A DNA stretch of 64,000 bases from Plasmopara viticola (lineage: Eukaryota; Oomycota; Peronosporomycetes; Peronosporales; Peronosporaceae), in NCBI GenBank assembly GCA_001695595.3, contig MBPM02000064.1:310001-374000 (forward strand). Direction: 5' to 3'. The position numbers were made by a program, and so were the translations under genes. The notes below the pieces were generated by a model. The model was not told where the DNA came from, did no database searches, and saw only the letters and a list, made by a program, of their open reading frames with translations. Position 1 is the first letter of the stretch, and every line of letters starts with the position of its first letter. Below, in pieces: positions 1 to 11,213 of the stretch.

Positions 1-3000
1 TTCGTTGCCACCCTTTTTGATGTCATTGATCAAAAACATACCACGAAACTGGAAAATCTGATGCTGAGTCTTATGGTCACTTGTATTGAAGAAAGTGGCG
101 AAGTGAAAGCGTCGCTTTTGGATGTGATCCTACGACCACTGGTAAATGCCGAGCAACTGAGTGAAAAGAATGGCACAATGGTGAAGCAATCGGCACGATT
201 GGCACGACAAGTAATCCAACGAACCAGTGACGTATTGCAAAACACCTTGTCCCAATATCTGAACAATATATTGGTGGATGCAAGTGGCAAAGCCGAGCTG
301 AAGCAACACATTTATACCATCATTTATGAGTTACACAAGATCAAGCCATCGCTCTTGCTCTACGTGTTGCCAAATGTGTGCCTGCAACTCCAAGCCGATG
401 ATGTGGCCACTCGCTCCGACGCAATCACTTTGATGGGCAAATTATTTGCCTCTTCACATGCAGAGTATGGGCACGACCTGATGAAAAACTTTCGAGAATT
501 TCTTGGTCGATTTCGCGATGCAAGCAAAGACATTCGTCTTCTCATGATAAGAGTGAGTGTGTCAATTTGGGAGAGCAAAAGAGACTTGGCAGAGTTGGTG
601 GAGAAGGAATTGATCTTGCGATTACGTGATCCCGAGTGGGAAGTCCGGCAACTTGTGGTGCGTGAAGTTTGTGATTTTGCAGCCAATTGCTTGGAATGGG
701 TGAGTGAAGATTGTCTTCGAGCTGTAGGAGAGCGAATGAAGGACAAAAAAGTGGCTCTGCGCAAAGAAACCATGACGGGGTTGAGCCAAGTGTTTAGTAC
801 GCACATTTCATCGTATTGGGAAGAACAAGACGGCGAGGAAGATCAGTTTTTGTCGCTTACACACCATACCATTCCATTAGAGCATATCGAAAAACTCGGG
901 TGGATTCCGGACTATGTATTGAAGTGCTATGCGTATCCTCAAGAAGAGCTCAAGCTACGTGTGATTCAGCTGCTCGATGATTTTCTGCTGCCCAAAGCCT
1001 TGACGGAACGAACGCGCGCGAATGGACTTTTGTTTCTCTTTCATTCACTGGATACTACTTCAAAGGAAGCGCTGCGACGACTCTTTCGTGAGCGAGCGAA
1101 GTGTCAAGAAAATTGTGCCAAGTTTGTGGCGTTTAAAGTGCAGCAGCGTCGTCAGAAACGCACTGACGATTGTGCTTTAGATAAAGCAACTCAGGAATTT
1201 TATGACGGACTTTGTCCATTGTTTTCGGATGTTGTGAATTTAAAAAAGCTTCTTGAAAAATTTTCGAAGTGGAAAGATCACAGTGTGTTTAAACACCTTG
1301 GGGAACTGTGTGATTTTACTAAGCCTCAATGTGACATTCGTCGGGCAAGGGATGAACTTGTTCGAAGTGTGGGGTCGAAAACGGCCTTAAGTGAGTTTTT
1401 CAAGAAGTTATGTCGAAAACTTCCGTTATTGACGCTAAGTTACACTACCGTCGATTGCTACCTGGACTTTTTAGTCGTTAAAGGTGGCCGATTGACAAAA
1501 GAGAATCGCAGTCTTGTCGATTTGTTGGTGATAGCATCGAGTGAGCTGCCCGGACTTTTTGATCTTTTTATTCGCGATAGATTTGCGGCAATTCTCGCTG
1601 AAAATAAGCGTTTAAGTCGTCATGACAATAGCGAGTCAGGAAGCAAGGATCCGAACGTGATTCTTGGGGCATTGAGCGTTCTCGCCAACTATGCTCAGCA
1701 TTGGGCTAACACCATCGGCTTGGGAGATGACGCATCGATTGCGGATAATGACAGCAGAACGCCGTCAAAAGAATTAGTTGAGCAGTTGCAAAAGTTTTGT
1801 CTCGGCGACAACAAGGTTGAGCTTCAGCACTTCAATGTTAGCAAAAAAAGTCGAGCAGCAGGATTGGCAGCATTAACGATCGCTTACTTTTATGGAAAAG
1901 CGAAACATACGAAGCAATTAGTGAAGAAGCTATGCTCGAAAGAGAAACTCGGAGATTTGGCGCAGATTGAAGCGATGCCCCTGTTGCAGAGTCTCGTAGT
2001 CTTTTCGAAGCGCTGTAGTCACATTTTTTTCGAAAATCAGCCTCTCTTTTCTCTCGCATGGACTCTATTGTTTGACAAATTGAAAAGCAAAGAAGTCTCG
2101 GAGTCGAGCACACCAAATGAGCGCACGCCAAAGAGCAAACGAATGGCTGCAGCAAAGATCACGGAAATCCGCTGCTTAGCTATCAGAGTGTTGGTAAATT
2201 TGCTCGTGTACTCGCCTAACGAATCATCTCAAGACGCATCTACTCTCATCCAGTTACTATTTGAGATCCTGCGCTCAGACGGCAAATCATGTGCATCAAC
2301 TAATGCTCAAGCTGCGATGTTCCGTGCGACAGCTTCGTGTGGTCTTATGAAGATGATGCGAATTCGACATGTTGAGGCATTGATTTCCGTCTCCGAGTGG
2401 CATCTACTTGGCTTGAGTATTCAGGACTCAAGTGAAGATGTTCGACGTCAGTTTTTAAAGAAGTTGACATCTCACTTGGTAAAGCAACCGATGCAACATC
2501 CGCACAAATATTTGAGCTACTTGGCGTTAGCAGCCACGGAAACAACTTCCAGCGTGAAGAAGGAGGCTCGACATATTTACAAGATTGCTGTTGAGCGCAT
2601 GCGACGCACGTTCGACGCAACTTCCGAGATCTCTAGTCCAGAACAAGACTCGAGTTTGAGTGCATTGATGGTGCCGGAGTATGCTTTGCCCTACGTCATT
2701 CACCTCCTGGCTCACCATCCAGCCTTTCCAATGAAATTGGTCGAGAAAACGCCAACGGTCACGGTCTTACACAGCGCTGAATGGACCGATCAATTGGCGT
2801 ATTTGGAATTTTTTCTTGATGGCTTGGTGTCTGCTAAATCCGCCGCTGACAATATTGCTTTTCTGCTTCAAATTCTGACCAAATTATCGCAATATCACGA
2901 TGTACTTGCGCCGAATGATATTGCGATCTATCCTCTTATTGACAGTACAGCTGTTTTACTCAAGAAAAAGATAAAAAAGCAATCGGATTTAAAGCCATTT

Positions 3001-3651
3001 CCAGGAAGGATTTTCTTGCCAAAACATCTCTTTAGTCTTGGGCGACCAAGCACACTCGCAACACCTGGGGGAAGGAAGGAACCAGAAGCACCAGACTCAC
3101 TTCCACTTCGTGGATCAAGACTTGGCGTGCGTACAATCATTGCTGTCCTCTTGCGTCACGACTGATTTCTTCTAACTTTTTGTCTATAGGCATCACTGTC
3201 ACCAATCAAGCCAATGGACTTTGCTTCACATTTTATGAAGCTTCATTCTCCTCCTGGTAGCTCACTGAAAAGCTCACGAAAGAAACGCAAGCGTTCTCTT
3301 CTTACTATTGGCGACGAAGTGGAACTTATCGAAGAGGAAATGAAAGACGATCGAGATGAAATGGATGAAACAATTTCAACTTCAGCTCGCCGCCAGTCGG
3401 TACTTGGGCAAAGTCGGCCAGAAAGACGCACGTTTGCCGATGACTCCAGTGAAAGTGGAGCCGAGTCAGATCGAGGATCGCTTTCCATTGCGTCTGTTGC
3501 TTCGTCACTGCATTCAGTCGCTTCGCGGCGAGTGATCGCTGACACAATTGTGGAAGAAGAAAAAGAGACCGAAGTACCTGTGAAAAAGCGCATGTCGAGC
3601 GAAGGAGTAGCAGCCGATGTGTCAGTTTCTTACGAAAAGGTACGAGATTGA
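1..3651 (+). CDS. PDS5: PDS5-like sister chromatid cohesion protein, 5' end outside window
   Basis: HEAT-repeat cohesin regulator that binds the SCC1/SMC3 ring in the nucleus and controls cohesin loading, maintenance and release. The reading frame is already open at base 1, so the N-terminus is missing. The visible part is about 1,195 residues of helical HEAT repeats resembling PDS5, with a motif of the type LFDVID...LENLM near the start. A 63-bp intron at 3127-3189 (GTGCGT donor, CTATAG acceptor) joins in phase 0; reading through it would give a stop at 3163-3165. The second exon encodes a low-complexity tail with a KKRKR basic cluster and acidic and Ser-rich stretches, as in other PDS5 C-termini. 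The frame stops at 3651, but an AAG|GTACGA donor at 3640 could splice to 3708 (stop 3740) or 3724 (stop 3780), changing only the last residues. The family call is fairly sure; the 3' end is not. Confidence 0.8.
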
Positions 3652-3780
3652 CTGATTTGTGACAAAAAATTTGCAATGGATTAACATGACGGCATGGAAA
3701 TGAATAGCCACGATTACGATCAGCTCGTCAACAAAACTAGGTCTGAAGTTGGTTGGGTTGCGATCGCTGGTCTCTATTAA

Positions 3781-5585
3781 AGAATGACATTTCCTCTTTT
3801 TCTATTATACAGATCGCTCGATTCTGTATAAATCCTATATTTACTACAATTTTCTCAAAGCAATAGGGTGGCAGTCGATTCGATAAATGTTATCTCTTTA
3901 AAAGTCGTTTCACTATTAAGAAAGCCATACCTGCTGCCGATCAGCTGAAATGCATCATGGCAGTATGTCTCTTCGAGCAAAAAGCTCAGGCAGTACAGGT
4001 TTAAATCAGCCCTAAGTTAAAGGCTGTCGATCACATTGAAATTGTGAAATAAAGAATAAATTGTTTTGATGAAAATGGCTGCTAAAGAGATCTTGATTGC
4101 AGACCCGCTCAAATTCGAGTAGAGTCACCAGAAGCCACCATTTCTTAAATGGTATTACTAAACCGACTTTTGTAATGGCCCGTCACATATCGCCGCTCAA
4201 AGGCGGTCTCATCTTGTGCGTTAGTTCGCAATAGAATGACAATGTCCATGCAATTTTAAGCCGTAGCCGCCCTGCTCGTGCACTGCAAATTATAAAGCGT
4301 GAGTGTCATTGTCAGTAATCCAGCACTCATGTATCATGCTCAAAGCGTACTGAGCATCTATTTCTGTGTTTCTCTCAACGATGAATGTTAGTTAAATATT
4401 GCTGAGCCAAACCTTACTGAAACATTAAAGTAGACTTCCTATGATGTGGTACTCACCATAACAATCTAGCTCATGAGAATTTTAGGAGGATGACTTATTA
4501 GAAACTATTCCAAGTCTTAATAGACTATGGCGCGTCAATAGTCTTTGTGCACCAGCGAGCAGTTTCAGTAGACTATTGTATGTATAAAAGGAGAGCAAAA
4601 GAGACAAGTTAATATCGATTTAACTATTGAGAAGACAACAGACTTTGCTAGGGTCCATCAAGACCTGGCTGCAATATATGTGACACTTAGCAGCATACAG
4701 TCGTTATTGTCCCAGGCATGCACAAGTATACTTAATTCTAGGCAGGCCGTAACTAGACAAGTACGAGCTCGAATCAATTGATAGATAAGAGTCTTTAGCG
4801 AGAACTACATGATTTTACGTAGCAGAGCTTTAGTGAGTCATGTTCGCAACCTTGTTGAGCACGGTATATACAAGATAAAGCCGAAACAATTACACGACCA
4901 AATTGTGTACAATAGGTGACAGAGGCGCTGACGTCACCCGAACTTAAACGTGACGCCGTCTTTACAGCGGGTTATAAGCTTAGCCGGCAAATCCAGCGGC
5001 AAAACACGCTAAGCCTAGGCGCAAAGTACGCTACCTATTAGGCACATCCAAGACACCGTTGCCCAAAACGGAGGATGCATTTTAAGCCTTATTGGGAACT
5101 CCGTGTAAAGAAAGCCCGCCTCTAAGACATACCGACTTAATACAACATTTTAAGTCTATCAAGGCTCAGTAGCATTGATAGATCTGATAGCGCCTAAAAT
5201 TATCTGCGCCTGTTGTCTCGCAACGGCTGCGGCATCTTGGCTGAAGGACATCTAAAGGCCGCTTGTTACCGTTATTACTTTGTCTCTAATCAACAGCGAC
5301 TTGAAAGAGAAGCAGCAAATGATTACTAAGGTAATATTCATCCATTTAAGTTGTAAAGCTGGCATAATCATGCAAATATATCACAAGTACTCGCCAGTCT
5401 TCCTCGATCGCTTAAGTTTGGGCCTATCCCTCTGCGGCACTCCGTCAATGCTTTTTTTGATGAGGAACGCAAATACGAAAATCTAGATCGTACAGCAACC
5501 TTTTCCAGCCCTTCGTATAAAGACAAGACTTGATATATTTGTTTGTTTATACATGTGGTGCCAATGGCAATAAACTTGCATAGTT
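3781..5585. other. Intergenic region, no gene recognised
   Basis: AT-rich sequence between PDS5 and the copia element. The only open frame of note (5280-5486, 68 codons, plus) has no recognisable motif and reads like chance. A somewhat GC-richer patch at about 4910-5170 could be an old repeat fragment, but I cannot assign it. Confidence 0.5.
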
Positions 5586-5590
5586 GCTGT

Positions 5591-5855
5591 TGTTGTTTGC
5601 TGCAAGTCTCCAGTAGAAGGCAAAATTGAAAGCGAATATATTAGGCCCTTAGTTCGCTTCTCTCCTTATGCTGCCTCTAAGCCTATCCTACTATAAGCTT
5701 TTCGAAGCTTCTCTTAGCTTCTATACGTCTATCCAAACGCGCCAATACAATATAGCGTCTATCCACACGCACCTATACAAGTTGCGTCTGTCCATACGCG
5801 CCTACACAAGATAGATACGCTCGCGCAACCTATGCCTTATCCTGTATCTTCAACA
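5591..5855 (-). repeat. 3' LTR of the copia element
   Basis: On the minus strand it starts TGTTGAAGATAC and ends CAGCAAACAACA, the TG...CA form of LTRs. Aligns over its whole length with 10299-10563. It holds three imperfect ~29-bp subrepeats at 5728-5757, 5758-5786 and about 5787-5815, each starting TCTRTCCA on the plus strand. Confidence 0.92.
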
Positions 5856-5866
5856 CTTCTTCTCGC
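5856..5866 (-). other. Polypurine tract of the copia element
   Basis: Minus-strand GCGAGAAGAAG lies directly before the 3' LTR, the expected site for priming plus-strand DNA synthesis. Confidence 0.7.
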
Positions 5867-5900
5867 GGTCGTATCGACTTGTTTGTGTCTAGTTTTAGCC

Positions 5901-6665
5901 CTACCAGGCCACGGAGCTTTGACAGCTTGTGCTGGTCCACTGCTTTGTAAGCAGGCCCGCGATCATGAGCTCCGACCGTACATAGCGCGGTTCCACGATT
6001 CTGCGACGGGTAATTTCCTTGATGAACTTAAATCGCACGTCAATGCGTTTCGACTTTAGGGATGAGGTCTCGCCTTCGATCTGACGAGTAGCTGCCTGGT
6101 TATCAGCATGCATTTGCACGGGCAGAGCTGGCGTAAGTCCTACCTCTTTTACCATCTCGCATATCCCAAGAAGTTCGCGTGCTGACTCGGAAGCTGCAAC
6201 AAACTCGACCTTTATCGTAGATAATGAGACTCCTCCTTCTTTCTTTGCAGACCAGCTCACAGGCATCCCATTAAAAAGTACCATGTTGCCTGTTAGAGAC
6301 TTTCTGTCCCCCTTATCGGCAGCGAAGTCAGCATCACTGTATGACTCTAGAGTGAAAGCCTTCTCGCGCATATTGTTGGCGCGCATCTCAAGCTTCGCCA
6401 TTTTGCTTCCACTTAGATAGCGAGCAATCCTCTTTGCTAGCTTCCAGTCTCGCACGTGTGGCGCGTGAGTTTGACGCGTAGCCTTATGGACTGAACGCGA
6501 TGTCTGACCGCGTACATCTCGCGACCAGAGCAACCTCTCGACGAGAGACTGAAACGGACGAAAAGTTGGCTTGCCTAACTCTGCGCCTCCCTGTGGTAGC
6601 ACATTGCCCGGCGCGCATTCATCATAGCAGTCTTCGCCTATGGGCATTCGCGTTGAGTTTGCCAA
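5901..6665 (-). pseudogene. copia RNase H region
   Basis: Open for 254 codons. Contains the copia RNase H signatures YSDADFA, a VEFVAASE segment and HADNQAA, followed by a KRIDVRFKFIKE segment that corresponds to the usual KHIDVRYHFIRE. The frame is the same as the RT upstream but separated from it by stops at about 6665-6704. It would remove the RNA strand during reverse transcription. The arginine and phenylalanines in the last motif suggest decay. Confidence 0.85.
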
Positions 6666-6701
6666 TTCTATACCGTGCTCTCACAACAACTCGCCTATGG
6701 C

Positions 6702-7379
6702 CTACTCCTGATCCAGTGCATAAGTATGCACGTTGATCGCTGTTACGCGTACTCCAAGGAACTTCGATACCGGTCCAATGTTCTTGATCGATAGCGATGC
6801 CATCGCGACGAAAAAAATCTCCACTGCTGCAGCTCTTGTTGCTGTGACAAGAAGGTCGTCGACGTAGACACCCATCACTATCAGTTCTTCTGTGTCGCGC
6901 TTGAAATATAGGCACATGTCGCTAAAACACTGCTTGAAACCTGCTTCTGTATGCTTTGCGTATAATAGCTGGTTCCACAATCGTCCCGCCTGCTTCAATC
7001 CGTACAGGCTCTTCTTTAGCTGTAGTGCAACCTCGCTCGCATTGCCCACTCCAAGCGCCTTGAGCTGTTCTTCTTTGATCCTCATTCCGCTTGGTACGTG
7101 CAGTAGAGTAATAAGGTGCCCCTCCTTTCCGGCCTTGACATAGGCGTTTGGGATGTCACCATGTTTTGCCGGTACACCCCACGTCACCGAGAGTCCTAGA
7201 ATTACCTATACTGTGAACAAATTCATGACGGCGGCAAAGGTAAGCCCGGTATCAAAGTCGAAGACTTGTTCATTCTCAAACGCGACCAATCGTGCTTTAA
7301 GACACTCCACTGCCCCGTTCGCATCGGTCTTAGTCTTGAAGACCCATTTGCTGTGCAGCATGTTAGCTCCAGCCGGTCT
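6702..7379 (-). pseudogene. copia reverse transcriptase region
   Basis: Carries the RT hallmarks of copia elements: a KWVFKTKTDANG segment near 7340, the KSLYGLKQAGRLWNQL motif, and the catalytic YVDDLL box within MGVYVDDLLVTA. It follows the integrase in the same frame after a single stop at 7380-7382, which suggests that stop arose after insertion. The frame ends at 6702. Confidence 0.88.
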
Positions 7380-8705
7380 CTAAATCACATACAAGACGCA
7401 GTGATCTTTAAGCGCCGAAATTTCCTCAAGCATTGCTTGTCTCCATTCTGCAGCCTTCGGGCTGCGCATTGCTTCAGCGTACGTTCTTGGATCTGCTTCA
7501 TGAACTTGCACAACAGTCCCAATACTATCCGCACGCTGACTTATGTCTTGTGCCGCGCGCCTTGTCACCCCACGCGTGACATGTGGTGCACGCATCCACG
7601 GCTTCTGAATTGCCGTGATCTTGCTTTTGTCAGCGGCATCTCGACCCAGCGATGTATCCTCTTTAGTGCCATGACTATGCTGCTGCTGCTCGTTCGTCTT
7701 GTTGATTGGTTCCTCAATATTTTTGACATGTTGTGTCACGATTACGACCTTGCCCTTCCACAAATATACGCGATAACCCTTAATTTTATCGCTGTGGCCC
7801 ACAATAGTTCCAACCTGTGCCCGATGCGCAAGCGAGTTCTTCCTGGGGTCGCGATACACCGTGTAATACGAAGCAAACGCAACGATCTCGCGAAGATCAG
7901 GCACTTGCTTTGTAAGTACTTCAATTGGGGACGCCTTATTAGCGTTCGCGGATGAGGGGCTTCTGCTCAGAATGTACGACGAGAACCCAACCGCATCTAC
8001 CCAGAAAGACAGCGGAAGCTTGCTTGCGAAATTCATGGATCGTGCCATGTTGAGCATTGTCCGATGCATGCGTTCAGCTTTTCCGATTGATGCTTGGTTC
8101 CTGGCCTTGCTCACTTGCCGCGAAACGCCGACAGACTTACAAAATAGATCGACATTCCGGTATTCGCCTCCACCGTCAGTTCGTAAAACGTGGATGCGGC
8201 AGTCGAATCGCTTCTCAAAGAGTATCAAGAAGTGCTTGAACTTCTTTGCCGCTTCATCCTTGAAACGCGTGAGAAAGACTCGACAGTAATTGCTTTTGTG
8301 ATCAATGAAGTCGATGAGGTATCGGTTTCTCAGTCAGTCCTTTGGGATCAGCGGCCCCTTGAGATTTGAGCAGATGACACCACCAATGCGATCTATCGGA
8401 GAGTGCATACCCGTATCCTTCTTTGATTGCGAATTCTTGGATTGCTTACTTTGCGCACATGTGATGCACACCATTCGCTGGTGGCTTGTAAGCTCAATAC
8501 CAGATCCCGGCTCGCGTGCCATTCGCTCGATTGTATCACACGAGAGATGACCAAAGCGCCGATGGACGTGCATAAGTGATCCCCGCTTAACATAATCTTC
8601 TTCTTCGTGATCCTTCCTTTTCGTAGTCATGGTCATGATAGCACCAACCTCACCAGCGCTAACGCCTCTGCCTTGTTTCTCGACAATGAGCACGTTGTTC
8701 TGCAT
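7380..8705 (-). pseudogene. copia pre-integrase and integrase region
   Basis: Two open blocks in one frame. The first (8334-8705) has the His/Cys zinc-binding pre-integrase motif: HRRFGHLS, then CITC about 30 residues later. The second (7380-8228) has the integrase core with LRTDGGGEY (second catalytic Asp) and the KAERMHRT segment (catalytic Glu); an IDFIDH stretch between the blocks supplies the first Asp. A stop at 8334 separates them. The C-terminal part carries the conserved QVGTIVGHSDKIKGYRVYL type segment and TQHVKNIEEP. Confidence 0.87.
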
Positions 8706-8837
8706 TGCTACACCAAATATGACCCCACCCGTGCTAAAAGATATAATCGTTCGCTAACCGTTTTCGTACACTAGGCCGCACCCTTTGAGCTGCAGCTTTC
8801 CATCTGACAATATGTTGCGAGCTAACATTGGCGCGTT

Positions 8838-9188
8838 TCAGACATCTGTTATGCGAACGATACACGGTTTACCAAGCGCCATTACTCGTAGCATCACACT
8901 GCTAACCATCGATAGCTGGAGGGTTTTGCCGTCTACTACCAAGCATTTGTCGTCGCACTCCGAAGCATTTTCGAGCAGTGCTGCATCGTTCACGAGATGC
9001 CGGCTTGATCCGCTATCCAATATCCAGATCTTCTCCTTTATGCTGACATCTTGTACACACAGAGTGTAGTTGACCACATCATTCGGCTTGGAATCCTTCT
9101 TCCAACCGCCCTTTGCGCCTTCGGTCTTATTCTTCTTCGCGCTGGGGCAAAATGCCAAAATATGCCCCAACTTGCCACAACCAAAGCA
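8838..9188 (-). pseudogene. copia zinc knuckle and aspartic protease region
   Basis: Minus-strand 9188-9147 encodes a perfect CX2CX4HX4C zinc knuckle (CFGCGKLGHILAFC), the nucleic-acid-binding end of Gag. About 40 residues later comes WILDSGSSRHL, the active-site Asp-Ser-Gly of the retroelement protease. The frame matches that of the later pol domains. A stop at 8838 ends it. Confidence 0.85.
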
Positions 9189-9225
9189 TGTTCGCGTCTC
9201 ACTTCGTGGCTTGCTCTAAGCGATG

Positions 9226-10294
9226 TTAGCAACAAAATCCTTTCCAAGAAGCAGGGCCTCGAGTATCAAACTCAACACACTGTGCAATGTGTGCGAGCTT
9301 TTCAGCTTGGGTAAGAAAGTCAAGACGCCTTGCATCGTACTTTGCCATGAGTACTTTGCGCAGGTCACTCGACGCGTAATGAACGATATTGTCAAGTACT
9401 TGGGCGTCAGCACCTCCACATGCGTCACCTACTGCTACCAAGTACAAAAAATGCTCGGGCCAGGATCTCTTGGGGTCTTTCTTCGCCGTGAACAATCTCA
9501 TCGACTGTGATGCGGTAATCGTCGTCTTGACCGTCTGATGTTGTCGCCCCATAACATGATCAAGAGTCGGTGTCTGGCGCCACCAAGTCTCAACCTGCTT
9601 GTTGTAGTACCTTTCGGCTGCACCCCCATCAGGTTGGTCTTTACGTCTTCCGACCAGTCGAAACCACACGCTGCTTGAGCATACTGTATCTGGCGCATAA
9701 TTGTTCGCCCGCAGTCCAGAAAACCGGAGCCTAATCCCCGATACAGCTCCGATCCGTCGAACTTGCGAATAGTCAATCTGCGCTGCCATTTATCCGGTAC
9801 ACGCATCGCATGCTGTACGCCCGGCTCCGTACGTCTTGCGCAGTCATGAGCCGCTGCGTAGTCAGCTGCATGAATTTGCACTTGCTGCGTCACCTCGCCA
9901 TGAGGGCCGGTATTCTTCCTCCGTGCACTTGCTGTATGTGCTCACGGCCCTGGCCGTTCCTGTGGTGTACCGGCGAATGGCCTAATGCGTCGATATGCAT
10001 TGATTCACCGCCGCGGCCATTTCCGAGCGCAGAGTGGAACATTTCGGACTCAATTGCGCCGAGGATACGCTCATCCTCATCCCTCTTCACTTGGGACGCC
10101 TCGATCTGCGCCATCCGCGCTTGGACGTCCACGAGGGTGGTCAGAATTCTTGCCGATACGTCGTCGCCCCTTTCGCGAGCTGCCGACGTCCCTTCCACGA
10201 CCACTGGAGATGCTTCGGCCCTTTCGCGGCCGGAGTCGAAGCTTACTGGAGTCGGTGCGCCTGGCGCGTCGTCTGGTCCAGTCGTTGGGCTCAT
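9226..10294 (-). pseudogene. copia gag, frameshifted
   Basis: Gag-like coding runs through all three minus frames: 10294-9890, then 9893-9640 or so (KFDGSELYRGLGSGFLDCG, a typical copia gag start), then 9640-9226 (WWRQTPTLDHVMG and HIAQCVEFDTR). At least two frameshifts are needed to link them, so gag is dead. The first ATG lies inside the primer-binding site. Confidence 0.8.
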
Positions 10295-10298
10295 AACC
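10281..10298 (-). other. Primer-binding site matching the anticodon arm of initiator tRNA-Met
   Basis: Directly after the 5' LTR the minus strand reads GGTTATGAGCCCAACGAC. Its complement contains GGGCTCATAACC, the anticodon stem-loop of eukaryotic initiator tRNA-Met (CAT anticodon), not the 3' CCA end. Drosophila copia is known to prime with such a half-tRNA. The gag ATG lies inside this site. Confidence 0.75.
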
Positions 10299-10563
10299 TG
10301 CTGTTTGCTGCAGGTCTCCAGTTGAAGGCAAAATAGAAAGCGAATATATTAGGTCCTTAGTTCGCTTCTCTCCCCATGCTGCCTCTAAGCCTTTCCTACT
10401 AGAAGCTTCTCGAAGCTTCTCTTAGCTTCTATACTTCTATCCAAATGCGCCTATGCAATATAGCGTCTATCCACACGCACCTATACAAGTTGCGTCTGTC
10501 CATACGCGCCTACACAAGATAGATACGCTCGCGCAACCTATGCCTTATCCTGTATCTTCAACA
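10299..10563 (-). repeat. 5' LTR of the copia element
   Basis: Matches 5591-5855 end to end with about 14 mismatches and no gaps. All mismatches lie in the plus-strand left ~157 bp; the remaining ~107 bp are identical. The three ~29-bp subrepeats are at 10436-10523. Confidence 0.92.
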
Positions 10564-10793
10564 GCTGTGTTGCATTGCCACACGGGAAGTTAATAAAAAT
10601 AACAACATCTTTTAAGACTAGTGACCAACATATCATAGGCATCCCTTTTTAGAAGCAAGAGCTGCTGTCAAAGAACATCCTTTGCGTCTAAGGGGTTCAG
10701 GCAAAGGGTTCTACGTTTTTCATATTGCTCTATCAGTATGTTAACTTTAATTTTATTGCACGTACAAAACTATTTTTCGGAACAAAACGAAGT

Positions 10794-11213
10794 CTATGAT
10801 TTGCATACCAAAACAACCAGGTATCCTTGCCTGCATATATATAGTTCCAAATGAGTCTTTATCCGGTTCAGGATTAGCATTACAAGAACTTACGCCAAAG
10901 CGTCCAGCAAGTAATGGTTTGCGGTAACGGTACTTAAAGCACTTTGGAGGCTCACTACAAATAATAACGGGACAAGATAAAACGTGTGCTTTCCTGCTAT
11001 GGTCGCAACGCTTTCAACAGCAAGAAGCAGAAACTTAAAGATGACGGACCATCTCAGATTAATCACTTTTGTCGTGACCCTGACATAGCTTCGCCAAATC
11101 GATGCAATATGCTCACTGGTGAAAAGAACTTTTCTTGCCGCCACCACGCTGAGGGTCACGCTTGCTTTTGGCCGAATTATTATTAAGTCATTTTCCTTTG
11201 AGGTGCTACACAT
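10794..11213 (-). pseudogene. Truncated PAP2-like membrane phosphatase or transferase fragment
   Basis: Minus-strand exon 11213-10894, then a GTAAGT donor, a CTAAT branch-like site and a ATATGCAG acceptor giving a 63-bp intron (10831-10893), then a short last exon ending at 10794. The product of about 119 residues is hydrophobic and holds TANHYLLDAL, which resembles the His...Asp signature of the PAP2/inositolphosphotransferase superfamily; FTSEHIAS upstream could be a decayed PS.H motif. Real family members are longer, and the upstream sequence has stops, so this looks like the 3' remnant of a broken gene. The intron fits well; the family call is tentative. Confidence 0.4.

Larger units (their letters stand above)
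5591..10563 (-). mobile_element. Ty1/copia LTR retrotransposon, minus strand, inactivated
   Basis: A 4,973-bp element with two 265-bp LTRs, a primer-binding site, a polypurine tract and the copia domain order gag, zinc knuckle, protease, integrase, reverse transcriptase, RNase H read on the minus strand. A perfect 5-bp target duplication GCTGT flanks it (5586-5590 and 10564-10568), so both ends come from one integration. Gag carries frameshifts and the pol frame is broken by several stops, so this copy cannot make a full polyprotein. By my count the LTRs differ at about 14 of 265 positions (~5%), so the insertion is not recent. Integrase preceding RT is what separates copia from gypsy elements. 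Confidence 0.93.

Noticed and set aside
5832..6059. 75-codon plus-strand frame with signal-peptide-like start
   Set aside because: It starts inside the copia LTR and runs antisense to RNase H; the hydrophobic start is chance.
7266..7955. 229-codon plus-strand open frame
   Set aside because: It is antisense to the copia integrase/RT region, whose motifs are clear on the minus strand.
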